A stretch of DNA of 10,713 bases, from the NCBI GenBank assembly GCA_030683195.1, contig JAUXQA010000261.1:1-10713 (forward strand). Direction: 5' to 3'. The number at the start of each line of letters is the position of its first letter. Position 1 is the stretch's first letter. This document shows, piece after piece, positions 1 through 5,126 of this stretch. The notes beneath the pieces were generated by a model. That model did no database searches and was not told the origin of the DNA. It saw only the letters and a program-made list of their open reading frames with translations. The position numbers were made by a program, and so were the translations under genes. The DNA comes from Rhodoferax sp. Its GTDB lineage: Bacteria; Pseudomonadota; Gammaproteobacteria; Burkholderiales; Burkholderiaceae_C.

Positions 1-48
1 ACCCACGACAACAGGAATCACAATCCTGACTTTTTTATATTCCACCGT

Positions 49-135
49 GTTGATTCAGATAGTACAATCAATATAAATCAACAACCTACCTCACATACAC
101 TGGACAGGTGAACAGCTACCGCGTTGATTTATATT
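49..135. repeat. Inverted repeat pair plus a third related half-site upstream of the integrase
   Basis: A 13-base arm at 70-82 (AATATAAATCAAC) is the exact reverse complement of 123-135. A third, imperfect copy (GTTGATTCAGAT, 49-60) matches 10 of 12 positions of GTTGATTTATAT at 123-134. Spaced, partly inverted short repeats next to an integrase gene are typical of arm-type integrase or excisionase binding sites, or of an autoregulatory operator. The role is inferred; the repeats themselves are directly visible. Confidence 0.6.
50..77 (+). promoter_or_regulatory. Candidate sigma-70 promoter for the integrase
   Basis: TTGATT at 50-55 (4 of 6 to the -35 consensus) and TATAAA at 72-77 (5 of 6 to -10) are separated by 16 bases. 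Both hexamers overlap the repeats at 49-60 and 70-82, so a protein bound there would block the promoter. This suggests integrase autoregulation. It is a prediction from sequence only. Confidence 0.4.
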
Positions 136-154
136 CACCAAAATAGCGCATTTC

Positions 155-176
155 AGTCTGTAAATAGTCTGTAAAT
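155..176 (+). repeat. Perfect 11-base tandem repeat in the integrase leader
   Basis: AGTCTGTAAAT occurs twice head to tail (155-165 and 166-176), directly before the integrase ribosome binding site (GAAAGG, 180-185). The pair is flanked by TTTCAG (151-156) and CTGAAA (178-183), which could pair and put the tandem repeat in a loop. An 11-base period is about one DNA helical turn, so it may be a protein site on one face of the DNA. An attachment core or an mRNA structure is also possible. Confidence 0.55.
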
Positions 177-193
177 GCTGAAAGGTTCTCAAC

Positions 194-1573
194 ATGGCAC
201 GCCCAAGCAAGACTGCACCGATTGACTACGCCGCTGCCCACGACCTTACGCATGGCCTGCTGGAGCGTGCTGTCTGCCCTAATGCCTTGCCGTTCGTTCT
301 TGTGCGTGATGCCGACAAAAAGGGTTTGCGCCTGCGCGTGACCAAGGCCGGGGGTAAGGCTTGGCAGTTTGAAACCCGTGTCAAAGGAAAACTGTTTACC
401 CGTGCGCTGGGTGGCTGGCCTGCCGTGTCGATTGAGACCGCCCGACAAGAGGCGCACCGCCTGCGCGGCCTGACCGAACAAGGCGTTGACCCAAGGGAGG
501 GTGAGCGCCGACAAGAAACCGACAAAGCGGCTGCCGTTGCAGAGAAAGCAGCCGCCCAAATTGCCCAAGCCCAACAGGCAATCGCCCAAGCCCTGACCGT
601 GGGCGAAGTATGGGCCGTCTACATTGAAGAACGCCGCCCATATTGGGGTGACTTGCATTACCGCGACCATATCGACAAAGCCAAGGCCGGGGGGTTGCCT
701 TCTGGCCGCCGTGGTGGTGGCAAAGAGCTAACCAAGCCGGGGCCACTGGCCGCATTGATGCCGCTGACGCTGAAAGACCTTGACCAAGCCACGATAGAGG
801 CATGGGCCGCGAACGAGGGCAAGACCCGCGCCAGTTCTGCCCGCCTGGCATGGCGTCTACTGACCGTGTTTCTGACCTGGTGCGCCGAGCAGCCCACCTA
901 TGCCTCCCTAATGTCCACCAAGAACCCCGCCAAAACCAAGAAGGCCCACGAAGCGCTGGGTAAGGCCGGGACGAAATCGGACGTGTTGCAGCGCGAGCAA
1001 CTGGCCGTGTGGTTCGCCGCCGTACAACAGCTACAGAACCCGGTCATTGCCGCTTGCCTTCAAATGATGCTGCTGACTGGTGCGAGACCAGGTGAAGTGC
1101 TGTCGCTGCGCTGGGAGGACGTCAACACCCAATGGAAGGGAATCCAAATCCGCGACAAGGTGGAGGGAACCCGTGAGATACCCTCAACGCCCTACATGTT
1201 GCACCTGCTGGCCGCCCTGCCCCGCCGCAATGAATGGGTTTTCCCGAGCCCCACCAGTGCTACCGGCTGCCTGACCGAGCCCAACAACCCGCATACCCGC
1301 GCCTGCACTGCTGCTGGCCTGAAAGGACTTACCTTGCATGGCCTACGCCGTTCGTTCGCCAGCCTGACCGAATGGCTGGAGGTGCCTGCTGGCGTGGTAG
1401 CGCAGATTCAAGGCCACAAGCCGAGCGCAACCGCTGAAAAGCATTACAAGGTGCGACCGCTGGAGCTGCTGCGCGTTCACCATGAGCGAATCGAGGGCTG
1501 GATTCTGGAACAGGCCGGGATTGTGTTTGATGCTGGCGTGGAGCCGGGAAGGCTGCGGGTGGTCAATGGGTGA
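194..1573 (+). CDS. int: P4-type tyrosine site-specific recombinase (integrase)
   Basis: Phage P4-like integrase of 459 residues, a normal full length. It would catalyse integration and excision of the surrounding element by forming a covalent tyrosine-DNA intermediate. The N-terminal region (about 1-110) has the DUF4102-like arm-binding fold, with the stretch KAWQFETRVKGKLFTRALGGWP around 55-76. A central SAM-like core-binding domain spans about 133-245. The C-terminal catalytic domain shows R298 in TGARPGEVLSLRWEDV, a lysine in the beta-hairpin region (probably K322), H382 and R385 in LHGLRRSF, H408 in QGHKPS and the nucleophile Y418 in EKHYKV, so the active site looks intact. The ATG at 194 has GAAAGG eight bases upstream. 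The gene points into the element with repeats just behind it, the usual arrangement next to an attachment site. Confidence 0.95.
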   Translation: MARPSKTAPIDYAAAHDLTHGLLERAVCPNALPFVLVRDADKKGLRLRVTKAGGKAWQFETRVKGKLFTRALGGWPAVSIETARQEAHRLRGLTEQGVDPREGERRQETDKAAAVAEKAAAQIAQAQQAIAQALTVGEVWAVYIEERRPYWGDLHYRDHIDKAKAGGLPSGRRGGGKELTKPGPLAALMPLTLKDLDQATIEAWAANEGKTRASSARLAWRLLTVFLTWCAEQPTYASLMSTKNPAKTKKAHEALGKAGTKSDVLQREQLAVWFAAVQQLQNPVIAACLQMMLLTGARPGEVLSLRWEDVNTQWKGIQIRDKVEGTREIPSTPYMLHLLAALPRRNEWVFPSPTSATGCLTEPNNPHTRACTAAGLKGLTLHGLRRSFASLTEWLEVPAGVVAQIQGHKPSATAEKHYKVRPLELLRVHHERIEGWILEQAGIVFDAGVEPGRLRVVNG

Positions 1574-1614
1574 CACCTAACGAACGTCGTACAACAAAAA
1601 CATACAAATATCTA

Positions 1615-1620
1615 TATACT
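1615..1620 (+). promoter_or_regulatory. Candidate -10 element of the toxin-antitoxin operon
   Basis: TATACT (1615-1620; 5 of 6 to consensus) lies in an A/T-rich tract between the integrase stop and the toxin ATG at 1627. No good -35 hexamer is seen at 16-18 bases upstream. If used, transcription would start at or near the toxin ATG, giving an almost leaderless message. No Shine-Dalgarno sequence is visible before 1627, which fits. Weak evidence. Confidence 0.25.
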
Positions 1621-1626
1621 CTGGCC

Positions 1627-1956
1627 ATGAAACCTGTCGAATTTCGTGGTACGTCACTTGATGATTTGAGGGACTTCCCGCAAACAGCGATGCGTGATGC
1701 CGGGTATCAGATTGACCGGGTTCAAAACGGGCTGGAAGCTGATGATGTCAAGCCCATGCCGACTATCGGTGCTGGCGTGATGGAGTTGCGGATTTGGGAC
1801 GAAGCCGGGACATTCCGGGTTGTGTACGTCGCCAAGTTTGAAGATGCTGTGTACGTGCTTCACTGTTTTCAGAAGAAAACCCAGCAAACATCACAGCGGG
1901 ATATTGAGCTTGCACGCAAGCGATTCAAAGCACTGTTGAAGGAGATTTCAAAATGA
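1627..1956 (+). CDS. RelE/HigB-family toxin (phage Gp49-like)
   Basis: 109-residue protein resembling the Gp49-like/HigB branch of RelE toxins, which are ribosome-dependent or free mRNA endonucleases. Family features are the N-terminal MKPVEFRGTSLDDLRDFP, the core ELRIWDEAGTFRVVYVAKF (about 53-71) and the segment VLHCFQKKTQQT followed by a basic helix (about 78-105). R55, R64, K83 and K84 are candidate RNA-binding or catalytic residues by analogy. I chose the ATG at 1627, where family similarity begins; the frame is open to a GTG at 1570 overlapping the integrase stop, but the extra residues look non-conserved. The stop overlaps the next start in ATGA (1953-1956), so toxin and antitoxin translation are coupled, toxin first as in higBA modules. 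Family assignment is by recall of motifs. Confidence 0.85.
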   Translation: MKPVEFRGTSLDDLRDFPQTAMRDAGYQIDRVQNGLEADDVKPMPTIGAGVMELRIWDEAGTFRVVYVAKFEDAVYVLHCFQKKTQQTSQRDIELARKRFKALLKEISK

Positions 1957-2291
1957 CCGACAAGCAAAGATTTGCCAGCGTGTGGGATGCCATCGAGAAC
2001 ACACCGCAACAGGCCACCAGTTTGCGCGCGCGCTCTGAACTTATGATGAGCCTGACCAAGGTCATCCGTGAGCGCGGTATGACCCAAGGTGATGCCGCTG
2101 CCTTGTTCGGTGTAACTCAACCCCGTATGTCCGACCTGATGCGTGGAAAGATAAACCTGTTTTCTCTCGACACCCTGATTGATATGGCGGCCACGGCTGG
2201 GATGAGCCCCACGGTCAAAGTGTCGAAGCCAAAGGCAATGCCGAGCAAGCATCCAAAGCGCACCGCCAAGCGCCAGATGGAGGCCGCGTGA
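1953..2291 (+). CDS. XRE-family antitoxin paired with the Gp49-like toxin
   Basis: 112-residue XRE/HigA-type antitoxin that should bind and neutralise the upstream toxin and repress the operon. A helix-turn-helix occupies about residues 43-66 (MTQGDAAALFGVTQPRMSDLMRG), followed by the characteristic INLFSLDTLIDMAATAGM. The tail after residue 90 is short and very basic (KPKAMPSKHPKRTAKRQ), which may contact DNA or the toxin. It has a strong ribosome site, GAAGGAG, about ten bases before the ATG, and its start overlaps the toxin stop by four bases. The toxin-then-antitoxin order and the four-base coupling support a genuine type II module. Confidence 0.88.
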   Translation: MTDKQRFASVWDAIENTPQQATSLRARSELMMSLTKVIRERGMTQGDAAALFGVTQPRMSDLMRGKINLFSLDTLIDMAATAGMSPTVKVSKPKAMPSKHPKRTAKRQMEAA

Positions 2292-2293
2292 GT

Positions 2294-2446
2294 ATGCCAA
2301 AACACCAGCTATCCACTGGCAACAAACAACTGTCATCCGTGACCGTGGACCCGCTGGACGCTTTCAAGGCAACCGGGCCGGACCGGCAGACCCGTATCAA
2401 TGCCGTGCTGCGTGACGCTTTGGCGCATGGTGTGGTGAAGCCATGA
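2294..2446 (+). CDS. Short BrnA-like antitoxin protein without a BrnT partner
   Basis: 50-residue reading frame with coding-like content. Its second half (VTVDPLDAFKATGPDRQTRINAVLRDAL, about 16-43) resembles the C-terminal ribbon-helix-helix-type segment of BrnA antitoxins, whose usual motif is YFKATGxGWQTRxNxxLR. BrnA proteins normally run about 80-110 residues, so this is a shortened form, and no BrnT toxin is visible in the window. GGAGG lies at 2279-2283, ten bases before the ATG; a GTG at 2288 in the same frame would overlap the previous stop. The stop overlaps the next gene's ATG (2443-2446), so it is embedded in the operon. It may be a remnant, a decoy antitoxin, or a transcriptional regulator. 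The family call is inference. Confidence 0.65.
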   Translation: MPKHQLSTGNKQLSSVTVDPLDAFKATGPDRQTRINAVLRDALAHGVVKP

Positions 2447-2754
2447 AAACGATTAACCCACCACACCCCGGCCTGACCTTGCGTGATGACGTGTTGCCAG
2501 TACTGGGGCTGGGCGTGACCCAAGCCGCTGAACAATTGGACGTGTCCCGCGTGGCACTGTCCCGCGTGTTGAACGGACGGGCTGCTATTTCGCCACATAT
2601 GGCTCTGCGCCTGGAAGCGTGGTTAGGTGCCGCCCGTGGTGGCGATGCCCGCGTATGGCTGGCACAACAGAGCGCCTATGACGTGTGGCAGGCAGAGCAA
2701 CGATTCAAGGTGGCACCGATGTACGTTCAACCCGCACCAGCGATGCCGGCGTGA
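2443..2754 (+). CDS. HigA/VapI-family antitoxin, apparently orphan
   Basis: 103-residue protein of the HigA addiction-module antidote family. The opening NPPHPGLTLRDDVLPVLGL matches the family signature (HPGxxLxxxxLxPLGL). The helix-turn-helix is at about 25-46 (VTQAAEQLDVSRVALSRVLNGR), followed by ISPHMALRLEAWLG and a WLAQQSAYDVWQAEQ helix. Such proteins normally follow a small HigB toxin, but the preceding frame here is the BrnA-like protein. It could therefore be an orphan (anti-addiction) antitoxin or a second repressor for the 1627-2754 operon. It starts inside the previous stop codon (ATGA), and there is no strong independent ribosome site, so translation is probably coupled. Confidence 0.82.
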   Translation: MKTINPPHPGLTLRDDVLPVLGLGVTQAAEQLDVSRVALSRVLNGRAAISPHMALRLEAWLGAARGGDARVWLAQQSAYDVWQAEQRFKVAPMYVQPAPAMPA

Positions 2755-2828
2755 ACGCGCCGTTTGATGTCAATGCCGCGCCGGACGTTGTGCACGGCTC
2801 GAACGGCACGCTGGCACAGCTTGAATGA
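2751..2828 (+). CDS. Possible 25-residue peptide coupled to the HigA-like gene
   Basis: The GTG at 2751 overlaps the HigA-like stop as GTGA and opens a 25-codon frame ending in TGA at 2826-2828. The peptide matches no family I know and could be noise; only the stop-start overlap and operon position support it. It may be the decayed start of a gene lost from the operon. Confidence 0.2.
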   Translation: MNAPFDVNAAPDVVHGSNGTLAQLE

Positions 2829-2902
2829 AATTAGACGGAGTGGTGGCGCATACGCGCCCACCGACCCCTCGCCGCAAACTGGCTGAACCACTTAACTACT
2901 AA
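2825..2902 (+). CDS. Possible 25-residue peptide, ATGA-coupled to the preceding short frame
   Basis: An ATG at 2825 overlaps the TGA of the previous short frame (ATGA) and opens 25 codons ending in TAA at 2900-2902. The product is basic (RPPTPRRKL) and unrecognised. It continues the four-base-overlap pattern of this operon, but such a short frame can arise by chance. Confidence 0.18.
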   Translation: MKLDGVVAHTRPPTPRRKLAEPLNY

Positions 2903-3096
2903 AGAGATTGTGGATGGTCAGCGTGACAATTCCGTTACGAATAGTCAACCGCATTGTGTTTGTGGCGAGCTTCTAATAAGAGCCGGAATTCGTCAAGTTT
3001 TACCCCAGCTAGACCCGCCTCGAACTGGGTTGAAAAGCGGGCTCCCCTAGCTGCCGGCTGGGAGCTTTTATCAAAGGGTGCACTAATGGGTATGCA
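2903..3096. other. Intergenic gap between the antitoxin operon and the AT-rich gene
   Basis: No convincing gene is seen on either strand. It holds the hairpin at 3041-3069 and, near its right end, AAAGGG (3073-3078) followed by a tiny frame MGMQCISF (ATG 3086, stop 3110-3112) that overlaps the start of the next gene. A TAATAA at 2974-2979 with TTGTGT 14 bases upstream is too poorly spaced for me to call a promoter. Confidence 0.4.
3041..3069 (+). terminator. Terminator-like hairpin after the toxin-antitoxin operon
   Basis: GCTCCC (3041-3046) pairs with GGGAGC (3060-3065), with an inner AGC/GCT pairing possible (AGCTGCCGGCT, 3049-3059), followed by TTTT at 3066-3069. This fits a rho-independent terminator closing the 1627-2754 operon. 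The T run is short, so termination may be partial and the hairpin could act as an attenuator for the next gene. Confidence 0.5.
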
Positions 3097-3990
3097 ATGT
3101 ATAAGTTTTTGAACTGTGATGAGTGGCTTTCAATTGAGAATGCAATTGAGCCGCTTGGGGCAATATTGGGCAGTGCGGTCAAGTCCAGCAATGATGTTCT
3201 CGCATTACTCTTTGATGGCAAATTGCAAGGTTCTATTCATTCGAGTAGGGTGGTCGCTGTACCTCTTGCCGAAATGACTGATGAGGAAGCAAAAAGTCAC
3301 CGTGGGCTCAAATGGAGGAAACCCAATGGTCACTTCATTGGCACGATATCACTGGATGACTGCGTAATGTTGCGAGCGACCAATCCCGTACTGGATGTTC
3401 CATTTTTCTGTAAAAGAGTTGGTGATATTGATTTTTTTCTTGATGCTAAGGAAAGACACCTTGATGTAAGCAGGAATATTCGAGTCCCGCCCGGAACGCT
3501 AGTTAAAACGCCTGACAAAGATGACTATTTCTGTGTTTTGGGTGGTTCAAGCATCCCTGAAACATTCGGTCAAATCGTCATCCGAACCCAAGCCATACGG
3601 GAGTTTCAGAGCCAGTTGATTGAACTTCAAGAGGCTCAGGCAAAGGACACTGCAACTCCTGCGCTCGTGGCGGCTGAAGATGAATTGACGATGTTTGCAA
3701 CCCGAACAGAATTGATTGATGCGTTCGGCAAGTTCACAGACATGGATAAATCGTGGTTTGACAACCTTAAAGACGCCCCTAGGCTGATGGCTGCCCGAAA
3801 GTTCACGGGGCAAGGTGGCCGCCATAGTGCTGAGCCCTTGTTCTGCCCGTATCTAGTTATGCAATGGATGGCAGACCCCAAGCGGAAGAAGGGCAGGAAA
3901 TTAAACGACACGACAGCATGGCGACTGCTGAAAAGCCATTTCCAAAAAGTCTACGACCAATATTCGATAGGCGACCCGAACACCAATTGA
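3097..3990 (+). CDS. Conserved mobile-element protein of unknown function
   Basis: 297-residue protein, probably cytosolic (no signal peptide or membrane segment seen), function unknown. The N-terminal two thirds (1-175) are mixed alpha/beta-looking with no motif I recognise. A helical, possibly coiled linker follows (about 165-195, IREFQSQLIELQEAQAKD). The C-terminal 100 residues contain FGKFTDMDKSWFDNLKDAPRL, ARKFTGQGG and EPLFCPYLVMQWM, a pattern I associate with hypothetical proteins of proteobacterial prophages and islands that may bind DNA. Parts of the gene are clearly richer in A/T than its neighbours (3421-3480 is about one third G+C), suggesting separate acquisition. The best AAAGGG ribosome site (3073-3078) is about 18 bases from this ATG and better placed for a tiny upstream frame at 3086, so translation may be coupled or the start may differ. 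Confidence 0.7.
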   Translation: MYKFLNCDEWLSIENAIEPLGAILGSAVKSSNDVLALLFDGKLQGSIHSSRVVAVPLAEMTDEEAKSHRGLKWRKPNGHFIGTISLDDCVMLRATNPVLDVPFFCKRVGDIDFFLDAKERHLDVSRNIRVPPGTLVKTPDKDDYFCVLGGSSIPETFGQIVIRTQAIREFQSQLIELQEAQAKDTATPALVAAEDELTMFATRTELIDAFGKFTDMDKSWFDNLKDAPRLMAARKFTGQGGRHSAEPLFCPYLVMQWMADPKRKKGRKLNDTTAWRLLKSHFQKVYDQYSIGDPNTN

Positions 3991-4076
3991 CCGGGGTAAA
4001 TAGTAATATTGGCCGGGATTGCTGCCCTACTTTCGCCGGGGTTTGAGAGTGAGTTTCGACGGGGTTATTCAGACAC
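3986..4076 (+). repeat. Four iteron-like repeats, 22-23 base period: candidate replication origin
   Basis: Four units begin at 3986, 4008, 4031 and 4054. Each starts with an A/T-rich pentamer and then a CCGGGGT-type core: ATTGACCGGGGTA, ATTGGCCGGGATT, TTTCGCCGGGGTT and TTTCGACGGGGTT. Spacing is 22, 23 and 23 bases, about two helical turns, as in plasmid iterons bound by an initiator. The array is almost entirely outside genes, immediately upstream of the operon carrying the replication protein. An imperfect inverted repeat (CGACGG 4057-4062 against CCGTCG 4088-4093) covers the last unit. It could equally be an operator for the small HTH protein encoded next. Confidence 0.6.
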
Positions 4077-4130
4077 ACATTGCCCCGCCGTCGCAATTCA
4101 ACCATGTTCAACAAATGCGAAAGCAAAAAC

Positions 4131-4388
4131 ATGGAAACCGCAACTCATTCAAGCATCCGAGCGATGCAGGCACCTCAACAGTTCAAAGCGCAGCATCTGC
4201 CACTGGAGCAAGTCAGAAAGCCAAATTTAACGACCGCTGAGGCCGCGTTCTATTTGAATCGCGCACCGCAGACGCTTCGCGTATGGTCGATGCGTGACGG
4301 AATAGAAGGGCTTCGTCCGCGCCGCATTCATGGCCTGCTGGCATGGAACACCGCTGAAGTTAAGGCACTCGCCGGGGTGGCAGTATGA
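4131..4388 (+). CDS. Small helix-turn-helix DNA-binding protein (excisionase/AlpA-like size)
   Basis: 85-residue protein from the ATG at 4131. Its second half, LTTAEAAFYLNRAPQTLRVWSMRDG followed by GLRPRRIHGLLAWNTAEVKAL, is a winged or MerR-like helix-turn-helix as found in excisionases, AlpA-type regulators and small phage DNA-binding proteins. The frame is open further upstream (ATG 4104, or a TTG at 4080) and also offers ATG 4164; no start has a strong ribosome site, so the N-terminus is uncertain. It is the first gene of the replication operon and sits beside the iteron array, so it may control the operon, assist excision, or bind the repeats. Its stop overlaps the next ATG as ATGA (4385-4388). 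Confidence 0.7.
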   Translation: METATHSSIRAMQAPQQFKAQHLPLEQVRKPNLTTAEAAFYLNRAPQTLRVWSMRDGIEGLRPRRIHGLLAWNTAEVKALAGVAV

Positions 4389-4624
4389 GCCGCGTTACCG
4401 TCACCACGGGCGACTGTGCCGAACAAGCCGGGCACGCCATTGCCAGCAATTGCTTGGACGCTATGCTCAAAAGCGACAGCCAAGCCGAGAACGGCAAAGC
4501 ACTACAAACAGCGTTACTTGAACTGCAACGCCTCCCACACCCTAAGCGTGCCGCTGGGGGCTTCACTATGGCGCTGGTAAACGTGCTTGAAGTAGGTTTA
4601 ATGAACCTGCCGAAGGGCGCCTAA
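4385..4624 (+). CDS. Small hypothetical protein
   Basis: 79-residue soluble-looking protein with no family I recognise. It begins with a short polar segment, has a helical middle (KALQTALLELQRLPHP, about 38-53) and ends with a moderately hydrophobic helix (FTMALVNVLEVGLMNLP). Evidence that it is real is mainly context: a four-base ATGA overlap with the HTH gene, a two-base gap to the next start, and membership of a run of seven tightly packed genes. Likely an accessory of the replication or regulation module, but its function is unknown. Confidence 0.55.
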   Translation: MSRVTVTTGDCAEQAGHAIASNCLDAMLKSDSQAENGKALQTALLELQRLPHPKRAAGGFTMALVNVLEVGLMNLPKGA

Positions 4625-4626
4625 TA

Positions 4627-4833
4627 ATGGCCGCCCCAAAAAGCAATGGGCCGGACGCGTCTAACGACCAACCCGCCAAGACACTGACCAAAAACACTGT
4701 TGGTTTTATCGCACGCTGCTTGGCAATGGTTTGGAGCGACAGTCGTTTGTTTACTCTGGCGCTTGCTGTACTGGCTTTTATCTTGTTGTGGCTGATTCCC
4801 GAGACTCCTCAATACACGGGATGTGACATATGA
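4627..4833 (+). CDS. Small single-pass membrane protein
   Basis: 68-residue protein with a polar, lysine-containing N-terminus (1-25) and one predicted membrane segment at about residues 41-57 (LFTLALAVLAFILLWLI), ending in a short polar tail (PETPQYTGCDI). It does not look like a cleavable signal peptide because the hydrophobic stretch is near the C-terminus. The ribosome site AAGGG lies about ten bases before the ATG. The start is two bases after the previous stop and the stop overlaps the next ATG (4830-4833). A membrane protein between an HTH gene and a primase gene is unusual; roles such as exclusion, holin-like activity or membrane anchoring of replication are only speculation. Confidence 0.6.
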   Translation: MAAPKSNGPDASNDQPAKTLTKNTVGFIARCLAMVWSDSRLFTLALAVLAFILLWLIPETPQYTGCDI

Positions 4834-5126
4834 GTACCGCTCGATTCACAGGTACCAAGAATCCGCGACACCTGCGCGTGATCCAAGCCCTGATTACACA
4901 CCCACTACCCCGTCAGCAACTGGACCAGGTGGCCAGCACCAGAAATGGCCCTGACCAAGTGGCAAAATTTCGCCGCCATAAGCGGGAGTTGCTTTGCACC
5001 CGCACCAAAAAAATAGACCTAGGCAGGTTCAATATGCTGCCCGGTGTCTATCACTTTACAAAGAAGACCAGGCTACTGATCAATGCATGGCATTGCAGAC
5101 GTGCGGGAGGCCCAACCTATGCTTAG
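4830..5126 (+). CDS. Small winged-helix-like mobile-element protein
   Basis: 98-residue basic protein. The segment RVIQALITHPLPRQQLDQVASTRNGPDQVAKFRR (about 16-49) followed by LLCTRTKKID and GVYHFTKKTRLLINAW matches a pattern I recall from small proteins in proteobacterial islands and prophages: a predicted helix-turn-helix that picks between unit choices of the type QLDxxAxxxNxPDxVxxLR. It probably binds DNA. It overlaps the previous gene by four bases and the following replication gene by eight (5119-5126), so it is translationally coupled and may serve as a regulator or helper of the replication protein. The specific role is unknown. Confidence 0.6.
   Translation: MSTARFTGTKNPRHLRVIQALITHPLPRQQLDQVASTRNGPDQVAKFRRHKRELLCTRTKKIDLGRFNMLPGVYHFTKKTRLLINAWHCRRAGGPTYA
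5105..5110 (+). promoter_or_regulatory. Strong ribosome binding site that sets the replication gene start
   Basis: GGGAGG lies eight bases before the ATG at 5119. The in-frame ATG at 5083 has no comparable site, so 5119 is the preferred start even though the frame is open from 5083. Confidence 0.7.

Noticed and set aside
12..34. Hairpin CAGGA/TCCTG followed by a T run, resembling a terminator of an upstream chromosomal gene.
   Set aside because: The stem is only five base pairs with a seven-base loop, and nothing upstream is visible to be terminated.
107..115. GGTGAACAG, which as I recall matches the type I iteron bound by the phage P4 alpha protein.
   Set aside because: Only one copy was noticed, far from the replication gene, and the replication protein here is not of the P4 alpha type. 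A single 9-base match in 10.7 kb is not unlikely by chance.
1..193. Search for an attachment-site direct repeat shared between the left end and 8406-8688 or 9988-10140.
   Set aside because: Only 7-base matches were found by eye (such as GTTGATT, GCGTTGA, CCTCACA), which are not significant. No tRNA 3' end was seen on either side.
116..897. Several long minus-strand frames opposite the integrase gene.
   Set aside because: They mirror the codon bias of the integrase, have no recognisable domains, and conflict with a complete integrase.
4369..4378. A further TCGCCGGGGT match to the iteron core.
   Set aside because: It lies in the coding 3' end of the HTH gene, encodes a normal residue run and is out of phase with the 22-23 base array. 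Probably coincidence.
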